NCBI GenBank assembly: GCA_013365365.1
Contig: JABVXU010000246.1
Span: 1-64,000 of the forward strand
Length of the DNA stretch: 64,000 bases
Direction: 5' to 3'
Source of the DNA: Cruorifilaria tuberocauda
Lineage: Eukaryota; Nematoda; Chromadorea; Rhabditida; Onchocercidae
Shown: positions 1 to 14,815 of the stretch, in pieces
Layout of the letters: every line of letters starts with the position of its first letter
Numbering within the stretch: position 1 is the stretch's first letter
Notes under the pieces: model-generated
Databases searched by the model: none
What the model was told of the DNA's origin: nothing
Seen by the model: only the letters and a program-made list of their open reading frames with translations
Program-made: the position numbers and the translations under genes

Positions 1-57
1 GGAAAACTCGAAATGTCAAGAAATCTCTCAGATTCAAATATCTAAATCTGTACTTAT

Positions 58-413
58 CTATGCATCATTGTTGTAAAACGTAAAACATCGTTGCATGGCA
101 TTTCTACGGGATATTCTCATGCTCACTGTAAGAACTGTTTCATAGAATTTGTTCTGTTCTTCATCATCCATCTCTATATTCCCACGGATACCCGCACCCC
201 AGAGCTTATTCCAGCAGTCTCTCTGCCTCAAACAGTTAATCCCAGACAGCCAATTCCCATTGTTCATCCCTCTTCAGTAAAACCATTCTCACAGTAACCT
301 TTGTGTAATCTTACCGTTCTTTAATCTTATGCTTACAAAATGAAAAGTCCCTTCCCTTTGCAAATCCATGTAAGTACCACAGAAATGCCTGTTTCCCTAT
401 CAGCTTCCTTCAT
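58..413 (-). CDS. Weak candidate: small two-exon gene, unknown function
   Basis: I do not recognise this protein. Exon a (413-337) starts at an ATG and ends at a GTAAGC donor. Exon b (271-58) follows an acceptor ending CTGAAG and ends in TAG. The phases agree (2 nt plus 1 nt), giving about 96 aa. The second exon is charged and Trp/Cys-containing (WNKLWGAGIRG, then DDEEQNKFYETV, then RRNAMQRC). The same open frame extends upstream of the ATG to about 470, so the start may lie in another exon. It sits on the same strand, downstream of the TTC28-like stop. It could be a separate gene, an alternative 3' end of that gene, or a chance ORF pair. Confidence 0.27.
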
Positions 414-639
414 TTCGTGCGAATATCGCAGCAAATTTCGTGGATTGAGACTGTATTGGTACTCAGATAATATCCTTCAAGAGAAACGCTATCCACAGGC
501 TTCCCTCATTCTGCACACTGATGATATCATATCACTTCACAGCAATATCATTTATCACTCTTCTCTGTTCAATTATTCGTCTACTAGTGATACTTTTAAG
601 ATAGACTTTGAGGATAATAATGAATTGCTATATTAATTG

Positions 640-645
640 TTTATT
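640..645 (-). terminator. Poly(A) signal of the TTC28-like gene
   Basis: On the minus strand this reads AATAAA, about 75 nt after the TAA proposed for the TTC28-like gene. It supports ending that gene in the short exon at 718-755. Confidence 0.5.
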
Positions 646-717
646 ATTGCTGAAAATTCGATCACACGAATATTGTTTGTGATAATTTTAAAATATTAAC
701 TATCAGCCGCTTATCTC

Positions 718-3700
718 TTACACAATATTCTCATCACATAGCAAAGTTAGTGTATCTAAAATGAGAACGAAAAGAATAGAAACAATGAAGTGAAGAATAT
801 TAAGGAATTTCTGCTTATAATATTTCTTTACTTAATTTCTAATATCAAAAAATACAAAAGGAGAAATAAATCTAATAATAACTAACCAGTTTTGAAGTAC
901 CATATCAGTTTGTAACGATCGAGATGTAAGCAATACAGTAAGCTTTTTATCAAGTTTTCGATAGATTCTTGTGTAGCTTGTATAGTTGGAATATTGTACT
1001 TGATGAATGGCTTTCTATTTTGAAATTCTCGCCAAAATTTAATCTCAGCAACCGTAACAGTCTCTACAGTATCTGCATGTAGCATACATTTACATAAAAT
1101 TAAAATGACATGAAGAAAATCTAAAATTATTCTCTGACGACTATAAATGCGTATCAATGATAACACTTCGTATTCTTCTTCCACCGTATCTTCGCCAAAA
1201 TAATCATTTAAATAATCTTCCACAAATCTAGCACATTCCTGCAATACAACATAAAGGCTTACAATTATTGCTTAATTAAATACTAATTAACTTTTTTTCG
1301 GAAATTTTGAAATAATTTAAATTGAATGGATTACGATTAATCATATTTTCTTACTATTTATTATACTGTAACATACCATAGTATGTCTTAGTCCTGTTTA
1401 TAGTTATTCTACTATTATAAATTTTACTGCGATATATATCTGTCATAATATTTTTTAAGAAATATGAAAAATAAAGTTGTAAGAATATAACAATTTAGAG
1501 CATCCCATGAGATTGCTTGAAAATATTTTAATTACATTTGTAAAATGAGAAAGAATAAGAAGTAATGAAGTTTTTTCTCCCATACTTTACCTCGAATTTT
1601 TGTTCATTCCAGTAAAATAATGCCATATCGGCGGCATATTCTGTACTATTTTGATAAGCATTTTTGTGTAAATCGAAAAAATGTTTAGCAGTGGTAAAAT
1701 CACCACTGGTCATCAACCAGTGTATTGCTGATATTTTCGATAATGTTTCATCATTTAGTAAATCATACAAGCATGACTCATCCAAAATTCGATGAACTAT
1801 CAATGAATCAGCTGAAAAAATGCTTCAACTAATAATTTCGCTTTTGTTCTTTTTTGAGATAAATTTCATTATAGTTAATTAACTCGATGATATATTATAA
1901 TACATTCTTTACATTACCTTCAACGATCTTGAAAAACAATTTTTGAATGAATTTGGAGTCGTAAAAAAGATGAATTTCGAATCTTAAAAGGATTGATTTA
2001 AGATTCCAATGATTTCTTGATTGATGTAATCAACCTACTTTCCATAACAATATTTTGTATTGCTTCAATCGCATGATCTGAAGCATTGCAATTCCATTCA
2101 ATCAATAAAAGTTCTAATTTCATCATTTTTTTTTGATTCATTGATAAGTTTTTTTGCAAATTTTCAAAATTCTGCATATGATACAAAGCCTCCATGTAAT
2201 TTCTATTATCATAGTAAGCGCATGCAAGAATATATTCGCACGTTGCCTTCAAATTCTGTAAAGTTATACTTTTTAAATGCAATATTAAATTATTACTTTC
2301 TATAATAAAATTAAAAAACGGTTAACTGAATCTATCGATATTGATTAACCAATACTGAGTTATTAAATCTAGCAGTGTTAAGCTATCAGAAGTAGTTTGT
2401 AATCAGTTTAACCAAGTCAGTCTCATTTTTATTAATTAGGAAGTTAACAACAATTAAAATAAAATTATAATTTCGAAAGGAAAAAAAGAACTTGATTTCT
2501 TTCGCTCTAAACTGAAAATATATAAAAATGGTACATGCATATTTTTACTTTAACTTTCAATAATAATAATGGTAATCAGTCGGAGTAAAAATTTTTAAAT
2601 AATATTCAATTGATAAAAAAAGAAGTGAAAATGTCAAATCTAACCTTATCTTGGCATTTTTCTTTTACATCTGTGATATGAATGATAACATCACTTATCA
2701 AACCTTCTTCCAATTCCAACTTTCCAAGTTCTAACAATATTGAAAGCTGCTCATTTGAATGAATTCCTACAGCATCTAAGCATTCTCGAAATAGCATTAC
2801 AGCTCGCTTTCTCATATTACATCTCAAGTATTTATTTTTTAAATTTAATAATAAATTTAAAATACTGCTACATTTATTAGCAATGCATAGTATTACTGCT
2901 TTCTCTAAAAATTTGCATGCTTCCCATAATTTCGATAGACTTTCAGCTATTTCTGCTGATTCCTTCAAAACTTCAACCTGAAAACGAAAGTAATTTTTAG
3001 ACATGAAATGCGCAACATTTGTTAGCTAAAAGATTTCATATCAAATTTAAAAAATTGAAACAAATTTTTCTATCACTTATTGTTAATCTCAGTTATCAAC
3101 TTAATCTATGTAATATTTAAATATCAATCTGAATTAAAGTTGAATTAAGATTAATTTTGATATTATAAAAAAAGTTGGTTGCATGAATAATATAACCTGT
3201 AAATCGATTGATCCCATTTTTGATAGCTCAGTTCGATTGTTGCAAAGTCGTAAAGTCCAATTAACATCTTTGATCAGTCGTTTCTCTTCAATCAAATGTC
3301 TCAATGTTTCACACTTTCCTTCGATATCTTCAATATCATCAAAAAATGGAATTTGCTTGCAAAAATTGAGTAATGCCTGAAAATATTGTCCACTTAAATC
3401 AATAAAATTTTAACAATCGATTTGTTTTTTTAATTAATTAATTATCCTAAATAATTTCAATAAACTATTACTTAATTAAAAAAATAATTCAGCGATAAAG
3501 GAAAAAAATAATATTATACTATACTTGGAATTCAATACTTATTCTTTTATTTTTGTTACAAAATTTAATTAACATTTATGAAAATTCTCAACGTATCATT
3601 CACGCTAAGTAGGAATTAGACGTACGTTATAGGATAGAGAAGAAAATAGAAGATAAGGAATAAACCTTCGATTTATCATTCATTCCAAGGTAACATTCAG

Positions 3701-6700
3701 CTAGATAGCCAAAAATTAAACCACGTTCACGTCGATTCTCTCTTTCACTTGTTAAGTTTAATACTTTAGCAAAAAGTTTTTTTGCTTCTTTGTAACGTTG
3801 ACGAAGTAATAACGTACGTCCAATTGATATAAATGCATTCAAACGAGCTGTTTCTTTTGACAATATTCCAGCAAGTGTTAGGTAACATCTGGAAATTTCC
3901 ATTCTAATTTTATCAGTATTATTGTAATACATACTGCAAGTAATCGCTTTGCAAATTTAGTATTTTAATAATATTTTGATAAAAGTTTTGTCAAGTGAAA
4001 TACATTAATTTTAAACATTTTGTTTTTTCTTTTCTCTTAAAAGTATTACTTTTAGTTATTTAATTAATTAACGTACTTTCGTTTCTTGTTTTTTTTTTTT
4101 GCCTTTTAATACTTGAATTTCGAATAATCTTTTTTCTGCAGGTTTGACAACTGTTTTTCAGTTTTATTACTAGTAATTAATTAGTATAGCTTAGTGTTAA
4201 ACAGCTTAATTATGATATATTTGTTGAAAAATAAGCTAATTAAAGATTATAATAGATATCCTATGAGTGATAAAGATAATTTAATATTTTCATAATAGCA
4301 ATTATATGCGTCTGTTAATCTTGTTTGAATTAACATTGTATTATCATCCCAAATTAAGTTGAAGTATATGAAACCAAAACATTTAATCAAAATTAATTAA
4401 TTTTGATCATTTTAATAATTTGATAAAGGTACCTTAAACATGAATGGCATTCATCCATCATTCCTTTTCTAAAATGAATATTTGCCATTGCGCTGTATAA
4501 TTCTAAAATCGTTTCCAGATCGGATAACTGTTGACAAACGCTTAATGATTGTTGATAATATGCTAATGCTTCGTCCGGATGATACAATAGCCAATGAGAT
4601 GTGCCCAATTTATGGCACAGCTGTTTAGTAATTATTAATTAATTAATTGACTAAAACATATAATTAATTTTTTCAGAATCATATTCAAGATATAATTAGA
4701 CTAAATATTAAACAGTTCTTTAAACTAAAAAAAGAATTTGTTAATTTTATAGATCCTTATTTATATTTTATATTTTATGGATCCTTATTTATATTGAAAA
4801 AATCATTACATATTCAAAAAGAAAAGTTGATACATTGATTTAAAATATCAACTTTATTACTGGTACTAATTGATTGATCAAATAGGTAAATCGAATCGTT
4901 ATTTCTTCTAAATTCATGTTCATATTATATTTAAATCTAAAAATTATTTTTAGGTTAGAAATATAAACTAACGATTTATCAGTTTAAAATATAACTTTAG
5001 CTTCTTTCTGAAGATCGTTGTTTTCTTGTACAATCATTAGACATCGATTGTATTCGTCGATTGCTTCCTCGTAGGATGCGCAATCGAAATAATTGTCGCC
5101 ACTCATTTCAATAATTAAAGCTTGTCGTTCTTCCACTTTATGCTCCAAATATATTTGCTGCGCTTCGGTCCAATATTTTTGCGCCTCATCCTTAATCAAA
5201 ATCCCTTCATTTTTCATTTGCTTCTTGAAAGTTTGAGTTTCTAATTTAATTCAAATTTATTATTTATCAATTAAAATTTACATTATCTCACCTTAACTTT
5301 CTATTTCTTCATAGTAATCAAATCAATCAATAATCAAGCGTATTTTATTTTCAAAAATTACTTTCTTATGTTATAATGTTAGCTTGATCCTTTTATTTTT
5401 AAATTTCAAAGATAATTTTAGATATTCAATAAATAGATTTAGCTGATAACTGAAATAGCTCTGTGAATTCTTCAAAGAGCATTGACTGCTGATTATATTT
5501 ATGATAAAAATTGATAAAATAATCGGTGAAATTTCCTGAAAAGCGATATGAACGTATCAAAAACTATCACTTTTCTATGCATTCCACGATAAAATTGGTA
5601 GATATCAGTGTGTGAATCAATGATTAATGCGTGGGCAGCAATTTTCTCGGAAAGTTTTAAATTTTCCAATAGTGTCATTTCAGCTTCATTAAATCGATTT
5701 AATTTCTGATACAATTCAGCCAATCTACGGAAGCTATTAAGTCGTATATCTGCAAGTTCCTTCCAATTAAAAGCTATTTTCTTCTTCTCTCTTACTTTTG
5801 TTATTGCAGAAACATTTTATTATTAGTACTTTGTACATATCCATTGTAATAATATAATGGATATTAATGAAATAGGAATAGTGCAGCTTAATATACAATC
5901 CTTGAATCTTGTAATTATTTGCTATTGCAAAACTTATTCTGGCTAGCTAATTTCAACTTGCTGCAATTCTCAAGAGCTTAAATATCAAATTAATTAGCAA
6001 AAATAGAAAATGAACAAACCAACGCCTTGATCAGAAATAAGACTGCAATATTTGTCCCACAGAATTACACTATTTGAGTAATCACCAATTGCATGATAAA
6101 CATTCGATAAATTCCTAATTGTAACAAAAATAAAGAGAAATTCGTTATTTCGAAAATTTTAATTTCAACTAACTTCCAATTGCCAGTTGTTCGATTACAA
6201 CAGAAACCTTTCTTTCCAGATTAAAATCTAATTTTAATCAAATTTACTCCAAAATTTTTTTATTGGATGAGAAACAGAACTTCAATTTCAATTACTTCAA
6301 CGAATCAGCTTCAAGTTTCAATAATCCAGTACTGGTTGCTATTTTCAGCTCTTTTTTGGCCCATGTTCTTGCCATGCAATATTGTCCCATAGCCAAGTGA
6401 CACTCGCTTAATGTACCAAAATATTGGCCAATCTTAAAGTATCACTTGTCTTTCCTCCTTATTTACCACTGTTATTACTGTCTTACTGTTACTTATTATT
6501 ACTGTCATTTATTATTATTATTACTATTATCGTTGTTAGCATTACTTAGTATTAATATACTTTCATTTTTTATTTGACAAAAACTTACAATTTCCGTTGT
6601 TATTTTATGATTTTCGAAATGCATCACTGTATTTTGTAGAATTTTCAAAGCCGTAATCGCTTCATTTCGTAGTAGAAAACATTTGCATCTCAATAAGATT

Positions 6701-9145
6701 CCCAAAAGTTTCTCATTCATAGTATTGCTTATACTTTCTAACTTGTTGCAATAGGTCAATGCCGCCTCGCTATCATTCTAAAAGTAGAAGAAATTTTGAT
6801 AAAATTTATTTCTGAAGAAATTATCGCCTTTTGAGCTTGTTCAGTTCAAAACATTGATATTTAATACTTCTACATACCTTAGCTAACGCAATCTTTACAA
6901 TTCCAAGAATACTTTGGAATGTCAAAGGTTCAGTCGTTGCAATAATTTGTAATGCTTGTTGATAAGTGCCAAGCTGAATGTATAAATCAGCAAGATTAAG
7001 TCGTAAGTCATTTGCTTCCATATCATTCTAAATTAATTGATTAATGGAATTTTCAGATTAAAACTACGCTTAGTTTCTTTTCTTAGAATTTCATTCTTTT
7101 TAAAAGAAACTTTAAAGATTTTCAAAGAATTAATTTATCGCTTATTTTCGGTTACTTTTAAAGCATTCAAATATTTCCATTAACTCGTTCACTTTATTTC
7201 TAAATTTTTTAAAAGAAAAAAATGAAAATTTTTAGCAAATATTTCATATACAATTTTAATTAACTCAACAAGGCATCAAAGATTAAGTAAAATTTTGTGC
7301 TGTAATCTACTAAATATGATGATGATTAATTGTGATTGAATTTTTAAAAAATTTTACTTTTTAAAGAGGCGAAGAAAGTCATGTCATTCTGCTTAATTTT
7401 TCTAATTATAATATCTCCTATATGTATCACAAATAGTTTTAATTGCATTTACAAACAGTTTGGTATAATTGAATTTGTTTTCGAAGATAATTAATTGCAA
7501 GCATAGTTTCATCGTTGAGTAATGCGATTCGTACGATAGTACTGTAAATTGTTAATTGTTTTTCTAATTCACCTGAAATGATGCTATCTTCCAGGTAATA
7601 AACCAAATTATTCTTCTCTAATTTTAAAAAATCTTTAATATTTACATGAATAATAATTTAAACAATTAAATTTACCATTTCTTTCAATATATTTCTCATG
7701 AATATAGCTAATTTTACTTTCCAAAATATGTATTGAAATTGTCTATTAGAAATGTTATTATAATTATGCTAATTAGAAATTACTTATTAATACTATTAAT
7801 ATTGTTTTTAGCATTACGTGAACAGTAAGGCTAAATTAGGATTTATATAGAACGAACTGAAATGTCATAATTGCAAGTTTTATTTTTTTGTCAATGTAAT
7901 CTACCCAATTATTAGCTGTGAAACATTAAACTATATTATCATCTTTTATAATTGAAATTTATCACAAAAAAAATCAACTTCTTAATTAATAGGTTTTAGG
8001 ACATTATTGATAAGGAAATGAATTTACCAAGCTCTTTACTGATTTCAAGTTGCTTGTCTAAATATTCGATTGCTCGCTGATAATTTTTTTGGTGATAATA
8101 TGCAAATGAGATAGCACCGAGTACTGATAATCTCAAGTGCAGTGATGCGACGTTAGCTTCATTCGTATCTAATGCTAATCGAAGTAATGTAATTGCTTCA
8201 GTTATATGACCAATGGTTAGATATTCCTGGCCAATTATACTGATAATTAAGAATGCGTTTGATTTTACTCCATTCATATCAGTTCCAATTTCGTCCAAAA
8301 GCACTGATAAATGATCTAGAAAAATGTAAAGTAAATAAAGATATAATTAATCGCATTCAGGCTTATTTATTAAAATGATATTATACACTCTGCACTGTGG
8401 TAATTTGCATAATTAAGCAAAAAAGTATAAAGTAAAAAAATTTCATACCTTTAATTGAGCTATAATATAATCCATCTTTTAATGCATTAATTGTTTCAAT
8501 TTCATTTTCAATTGCCAAACTTTGGCAATATGCAAAAATTGCTTTGTCAAATTTTCCAACAGCACGTAGAGCATCACCTTTTCGAAAATAACCCTAAATG
8601 AAGCATACAAAACGATTTCGAAGTTCAAAAGGTCAAATGAAAGAAATATAAGTGAGCATTATATTAAGACAATATTATATTATAACTATTATTTCAACGA
8701 AGTTTCAAATTTCATCCAAAATTTTTGAAAATCGAAAGATTAAAATTAAGAAAGTTATTGTCTGTATTACATAAGTATCTTCTAACAATTGATTGTTTAA
8801 TTGTTAATGAAACACTGCTATTTTAATTAAATTATTGCCTAAATTTTTTAATGAAAGAAGAAAAGGATCGAAAAAGTTTAAATGGAAATAAATAAAAATA
8901 AGAAATTGCAATTAGCTAACCTTAGCCCATTTAGGATTTAATGCTAAAGTTTGCTTAGCGTCAGCTAATGATTCACGAAAACATTTTAGACGTAAAAAAA
9001 TAGCGGAACGATTGGAATAAAGGATGAAATTAGTTGGATGTAAATGAATTGCTTCATTATAAAGTGCTAGTGCTTCTTCAAGATTTCCAGCATAAAATGC
9101 TCGATTCGCGGCATTGGACAGAGTTAACAGTTTATCATGTGACAT
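718..9145 (-). CDS. TTC28: TTC28-like tetratricopeptide-repeat protein
   Basis: TPR scaffold protein; TTC28 of other animals is linked to midzone/midbody organisation. Eighteen exons, 5' to 3': 9145-8921, 8593-8449, 8315-8028, 7572-7457, 7027-6878, 6777-6589, 6432-6296, 6114-6020, 5749-5571, 5223-4996, 4620-4433, 3933-3666, 3376-3197, 2977-2645, 2255-2039, 1811-1591, 1238-887, 755-718. Lengths sum to 3549 nt, which is 1182 aa plus stop, with matching phases throughout. Residues 1-75 form classical TPRs (GNLEEALALYNEAIHLHP, ILYSNRSA, LNPKWAK). The next part has the family's degenerate 40-residue units (SIIGQEYLTIGH, LDKQLEISKELG). No CHAT-type protease-like domain is visible at the C-terminus, unlike vertebrate TTC28, and the protein is about half that length. 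Exons 5 and 6 both begin with codons for ND after an identical TATCATTCTA junction, a trace of repeat duplication. The least certain junctions are exon 4 donor (GTTTGT), exon 8/9 and the last exon. Family call strong, exact borders moderate. Confidence 0.86.
4751..4795. repeat. Short direct repeat in TTC28-like intron
   Basis: GATCCTTATTTATATT occurs twice, about 28 bp apart, within the intron between exons 10 and 11. Confidence 0.7.
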
Positions 9146-10130
9146 GCTACGGTGATATGATCATAATCATATCAGAAACATCATACTTCTCTCATTTTGT
9201 CTCTTTTTTCGATAAATAATACTTCAAGCTGAAAAAGAAGCAAATAAATACGTCAATATGTAAAGTAAACTTAATTACTGCAGTAATTGAAAAAAAAAAT
9301 GGGAAAATGTTGGATAATTCATGAAGCAAATAAATAATTAAAAAGAAACATTTGCAATTAACTTAATTAACAAAAAGGCAAATTCTTGTAAAAAGAGAAA
9401 TTTAAAAGCTAAACAAATTTCAAATAATTAAATGGAATAACAAGTTCTGGAAGTACGATAAAATACATTTCATGCAAAAATTTTCAATTAATCTTACGAA
9501 ATTAATGTTGCACTTATGTATATTTCATTTAAATATATACAATCATAAATTTGATATTTAAAAGAATTCGAAAGAAAGATAATAATTATTCATACTAAAT
9601 TGTGATAATTGAAAGGTTTTTTAAAATCATGTTAATAATTTTCATGAAATTATTAAAATAAATGAATGGCCACTGAAAACTGAACGATTACTCTTCTGCG
9701 AACGGAATGATAAAGTTGGATGATGGTTAAATGCAGCATGAATTGAACTGTAAAATATGACAGTTTTGAGGGTACTGAGATTTTGGCGTCTTTGTCCTTG
9801 ACAAAATTGCACCCATCTAATCCCAATTTCGACTTTTTATTCCCTCTCCTCCCTCTGATTTTTATCTTTTTCTCTTTTCTCTTTCTTCCCCTTCTTCTTC
9901 CTTTTTTCTCATTTTTTTCTTTTTTTTTAAATTAATAATTAACAAAACAAATACCGTAATCTATTTCTTGCTTATATTAATATAAAAGACAAAATTGATT
10001 ACTTGCAAATTATTATTTTAAACTTTGTTAATTTGAATTATGGATGTAATACATAAATTGATAAATAATTTTGCACTTTTCTATTAAAGAAAATTATATT
10101 CTAAATATATTCAATATTATCTTTCTTCAT

Positions 10131-10200
10131 TCGTTTTAATTAATTCGTTTTAATTGAAATGATTTCTTTAATTAATTCGTTTTAATTGAAATGAATTCTT
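10131..10200. repeat. Tandem repeat, 32-bp period
   Basis: Two nearly identical copies (10141-10168 and 10173-10200, core TAATTCGTTTTAATTGAAAT) and a partial third copy just before them. No function suggested. Confidence 0.8.
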
Positions 10201-13200
10201 TTTTAATGCAAAAGTGCATGCAATTTGTTTTTTTGAATAAACGATCGACTTTTCCTCTTCTTCCTATCCAGAGATATCTGTTAGTGATACTATCATTCAT
10301 TTATCAAAGACTTCATTAATGTTTGCTGTACGAATTATTCACTCTAAAATATAATTTTGGACATTTGGAAAGATTTTTCTTCTTCTCTACTGTGATTTTA
10401 ATCGCTTTTAATTTCATGCTGAAAATTTTGATTTGAAGAAATCAAGATTTTTTATCGTTATTTTGATTTGAACGTTTAATGTTAGTAAATATTGCAATAA
10501 AAGAAAGAATTACGTTCCATGTAATGTTAACTATTTTTATATCATGAAAATTTTGCATCGAAGAAATCGTAAATCATGATTTTATAAAATGAATTATTAT
10601 AATTTAAGAAAAGAATAGAAAAATGATTCGTTAAAAGACGACATAATAATTCGTAGTACATTACTTCTAGATATTGAAAAAAGAAAAAAAAATTGAGGAA
10701 GATTTGAATGATTACTAATGATGAAATATGGGAATAAGAAAAGAATGAAAAACTTCCAAATAGCAATTCAAAATTAAATTCTGTGACAAATAATTATTGT
10801 TTAAATTGCTTGATTCTTTTTTTACTTAAATCGTTGATTGCTTATTTTAAGTCTAAAGAAGCAGAAGATAATTTAATTTTATGGTTTTAATCGAAGTAGC
10901 AAAGGATGAGATAATAAACAAAATAATTCAAGCCAGAGATAGAAATCAACTCTTCTTCTCTATTCCTTTCACGTCACGCACTATCTTATTGCTTTTCTAC
11001 GTCACTATTTACATTTTTAACCCGTCAAATACGTTCCTTTATTTTTTTAATATGAATTTAAAATTACCAAAAATTACACAAAGAAATGTTCATCAAACTC
11101 AATGATTGTAATACTCTTTTTTGACCTCTGTGAGCCAGCAGAAATGAAGATGATACTTACATTTGCATGATTGGAATAACCGAAGCGAAAATGGTAGTTA
11201 TATTTACTTGAATCATAATCGTTATGATGATATGATCCACTCATACATTAGTATGTCAGCTTTTTAATCTAGCTGATCACAAATAATCCGGAATTCCGCT
11301 TATTTCATTAAGGATAGGAGGAATGAGAAGTACTACAAAGTCTATTAAAGAGAGGACATTATTGATGAATTGATGACATTTTCAGTGAATGAATTCGATT
11401 TAGTGAATTCATCTGGTTATTGTGTTGCGACCACCACGGATTTCTCGTTAGGACGATTGGAATGGTTAGGACAATCCATTTCCATTCAATATTTTCATTT
11501 ATCAATCTCTAAAATCATTCTCATATATCGTTCATATTCATCCGATAACGACAATGATGACATTAATTATAATTATTATTATGATGATGATGAGCTGACG
11601 ATAATAATGACGATGATAACAATAGTACTGAAAATTTGTCGTAATTTCGGCATATCACAAATTTTCATATAATTTAATAATTTCAGAATAATATGCTTCC
11701 TATCACTTCAACTTCAACCTCAACTTTCTAGTAAAACAAATATTGATTGATAGTTTAATGATATATGCAAAATGCATTCATTTATTATCAGTTTTCATCA
11801 TCCTATTTAAATTACGTAAATTTTCTATTTAAATTAAAACTTGTTTTCTTTTTCTTGAAAAAGAATTATTTCCAAATCATGTAGTTTTTTTTTTTCTTTC
11901 TTGAGATGAGACAAAGAAAGAAAGTTTCCCATTTTATGGGAAAGTTGAAATAATTTCAGAAGGATTCTAAACGATTATTTTAGCTTGATAAAATTAGCAA
12001 ACTTTCCACTGGAGAAACGATTTATAGTTAATAGTCTTTTCTTATCTTTATCAAGCTTGATTAGAAAATAGAGATGGATTTGCTGAAGTCTATGATATGA
12101 GCTTTATTCCTTAATTTTTGATTTTTGTCCAAACTTGATAATAATTTGGTGACCTTAAATCATAATTAATTATACAAACCAATTTAAAAAATGTGAAAAT
12201 ATTTGGATTATATTTTTTCATTGGAATGATTATTAATTCATTGCAATCTGGATTCTTTCTCATGTATATTTCTGAAAGAAGTTAATTAAAATTATTAAGA
12301 GAAAAAAGCCTTTAAGAGATAATTGTTTGGGAAGATTTAATGACAGAGATTAAAAATTTCATTACTTTAATGTAGTATAAATCTTTAATATTAATAATGC
12401 ATTGCGATTCTTTCAAATACTTCCGTAAAATGGTGATTTTCAAATTGATAAGTTGTTTGATATTCCGGAATTCAATAAATTTTAAGCAGTTAGAAATTTC
12501 AAAAAATATTATATTTCAATAAAATATTAGTGTGATAATGATAAGTTCCTTTTGATATTTTAAAATTGAACAATGTTTGAATGAATATATAAAACTTTAA
12601 AATCTTTTTGGAAAAAAGTATTCGAGTAAAATATCATTTTGATGCCTTCGTTAACATCTGCTATTTTCACCAAACAATAGTTGAAAAATTTTTTTTTAAA
12701 AAAATCTTTTCTTTTTTTAAAGTGTAATCCTTCCATCATCCCTTTCATCACAAAAAGATTTTTTTTTTCAAATCGCTGACCAAAAGATATTCGTCCGAAA
12801 TATTAAAACTTATTTTTGTTTTCAGAGCTTTTATTTAACAAAATTGATTGATTATATTATTATAAGGTGGGATTAATAATGATTGATTACCCATTCAATG
12901 ATGGAATTATTTATTTTAGAAATCATTTCCATAGGATATTGATTCATAATTTTAGATTTGCTATTCCAGACGCTTTTATTTAATATTTTATTTTCAGCAA
13001 AGTTCATTTATCAATTGCTGCGGAATATATCTGAAAATTAACTGTTAATTGCTAATTTCGTAATGAAAGTCATCGTTTAATTGTAAAAAAAAAGAAATAG
13101 ATGGATGAGAGAATTTGCGTTTCTTGGCAAAAATGAAAATGAAAAAATTTATTAAAATTTGAAACCCTCAAGAAATGATAACTTATCCCGTACAATTATT

Positions 13201-13810
13201 GAGTTTGTTTTACGTTTACTCTCAACACTTATTTTTTTTCACAAATTCCATTAAGTGATATTTTTTTAATCATAAAAAGTAACAAAAACTATAACTCAAT
13301 TTCTTCAATTAATAAATTCCTTTAAATTCTACAGTAATAATTTCACGAAATAAATAATGCAATTGAAATTAAATAAAAAGCAATGTTAATATTTATTATC
13401 ACTATGAAAGTGATAAATTTATTTCATTCTTTCCTGCTATCAATTGAAGGAAAAGAAAAGAAAGTCTTCAATATTGAATAAATTTATTGTTAATTAATTT
13501 AAGTTTTTATTTCTTCACTTATCCAACCATTAAGAACAAACAATAAATCATTGATTTTTAACCTTCATAATATCAACAGAATGATGCTAACAGCTGACAT
13601 CACTAGCTTAAATTATTATAAAAGTCAACTAATCTATTTTGTTGTTTACAAAAGAATTATCTTTCTCTTATTTCATTCCTCCAAACTATTTCTATCTTCT
13701 TCTCTTCTTTTCCTTTTTTTAAATGAATCAGTTGTTAAATTATTTAAATTGAAAATGTTGAGAAAAAAGGAAAGAAGGGAGAGATGAAAAAGAAAGGAAA
13801 AAATAAGATT

Positions 13811-13834
13811 GAAGAGAGAGAGAGAGAGAGAGAG
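13811..13834. repeat. (GA)n microsatellite
   Basis: About 24 bp of GA dinucleotides inside a longer purine-rich tract. Confidence 0.9.
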
Positions 13835-14815
13835 AAAGAGGAAGGGAAGAAGACCTATTTTTTAATCTTCAAAAGCTACAAGCAGAAATCTTTTCCCATC
13901 TTCTCTCTCTATTCATCACCAGGAAAAGCATCAAAAAGCTTCCACAATTATCCGTCCAACTGATCGTCCATTCATTTATTATGCTTTTTCTCGTTGCTGA
14001 TTTGCTTATGTTAACAGCTACCACTCAATTTTTAACTTTCATTTCTCTCTTCAGCATATTACCTCACCGTTATCATTATCATAAATGATTAGCATCTCTT
14101 ATCATCATCATCACTGTCATTCTCATTATTCCTGTTATCATATTACTCTTATCACTACGACTTATCAAGAATAAAAATACTCAAGTTGTTGCTGGATGGT
14201 ATAGGAAGAAGACTGATAACATTTCTTTTCGCCTAACTCTTCTTACTCTTATCATCACTAATGGTGTTGATAATGAATAACCTAATGAATGTTTCATATG
14301 GTTAACCTCAATTCCTACAATTACTAATATTAACAATACTAATAATAATGGCGATACTTGTGATAGAGAATAATTATAGTTATTACTGCTGCTATTGTTT
14401 GTTGATTGTGATGGCAATGATAATGATAATATCGTTTGTTTAATACAATTATTATTACTATTATCATTACTAGTACCGATTATAATGATTATAATAGTGA
14501 TGACGAATGTGTTTTCGTTTGACTATCAATAAAGTTAAGAAAAAAGGAAGAAGCAAAAGCAAAAAGAAGCTTCATGAAGTAATTAGCCCCGAACTAAGTT
14601 CTATTATTTCTTTTTTCTAATTACTTATCGATCTTTATATCAGTAGTGAGATAGAATTATTTGCATAAAAAAGTATTTAAATGAATAGCTTCGAAACTAC
14701 TCATTTAAATCGAAATCGCTTTTTACATTAAAAAAGTGCTTTCTCTTCAAACTTTCACCGTCAAAATTTTTTACTGATTTATTCGCCTAGCAAATTTTTG
14801 CGAAACTCCAACATC

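Larger units (their letters stand above)
9146..14815. other. 5.7 kb non-coding region between divergent genes
   Basis: Lies between the TTC28-like start (minus) and the PPEF start (plus), so it should hold both promoters. It is very AT-rich with poly-T/poly-A runs, a (GA)n tract near 13811-13834 and ATT/ATC-type triplet stretches around 14050-14480. A short ORF at 11370-11672 has no recognisable similarity and I do not call it a gene. No RNA gene seen. Confidence 0.6.

Noticed and set aside
11370..11672. 100-aa plus-strand ORF
   Set aside because: The second half is simple Asp/Asn/Tyr-coding triplet sequence; no partner exon or motif found.
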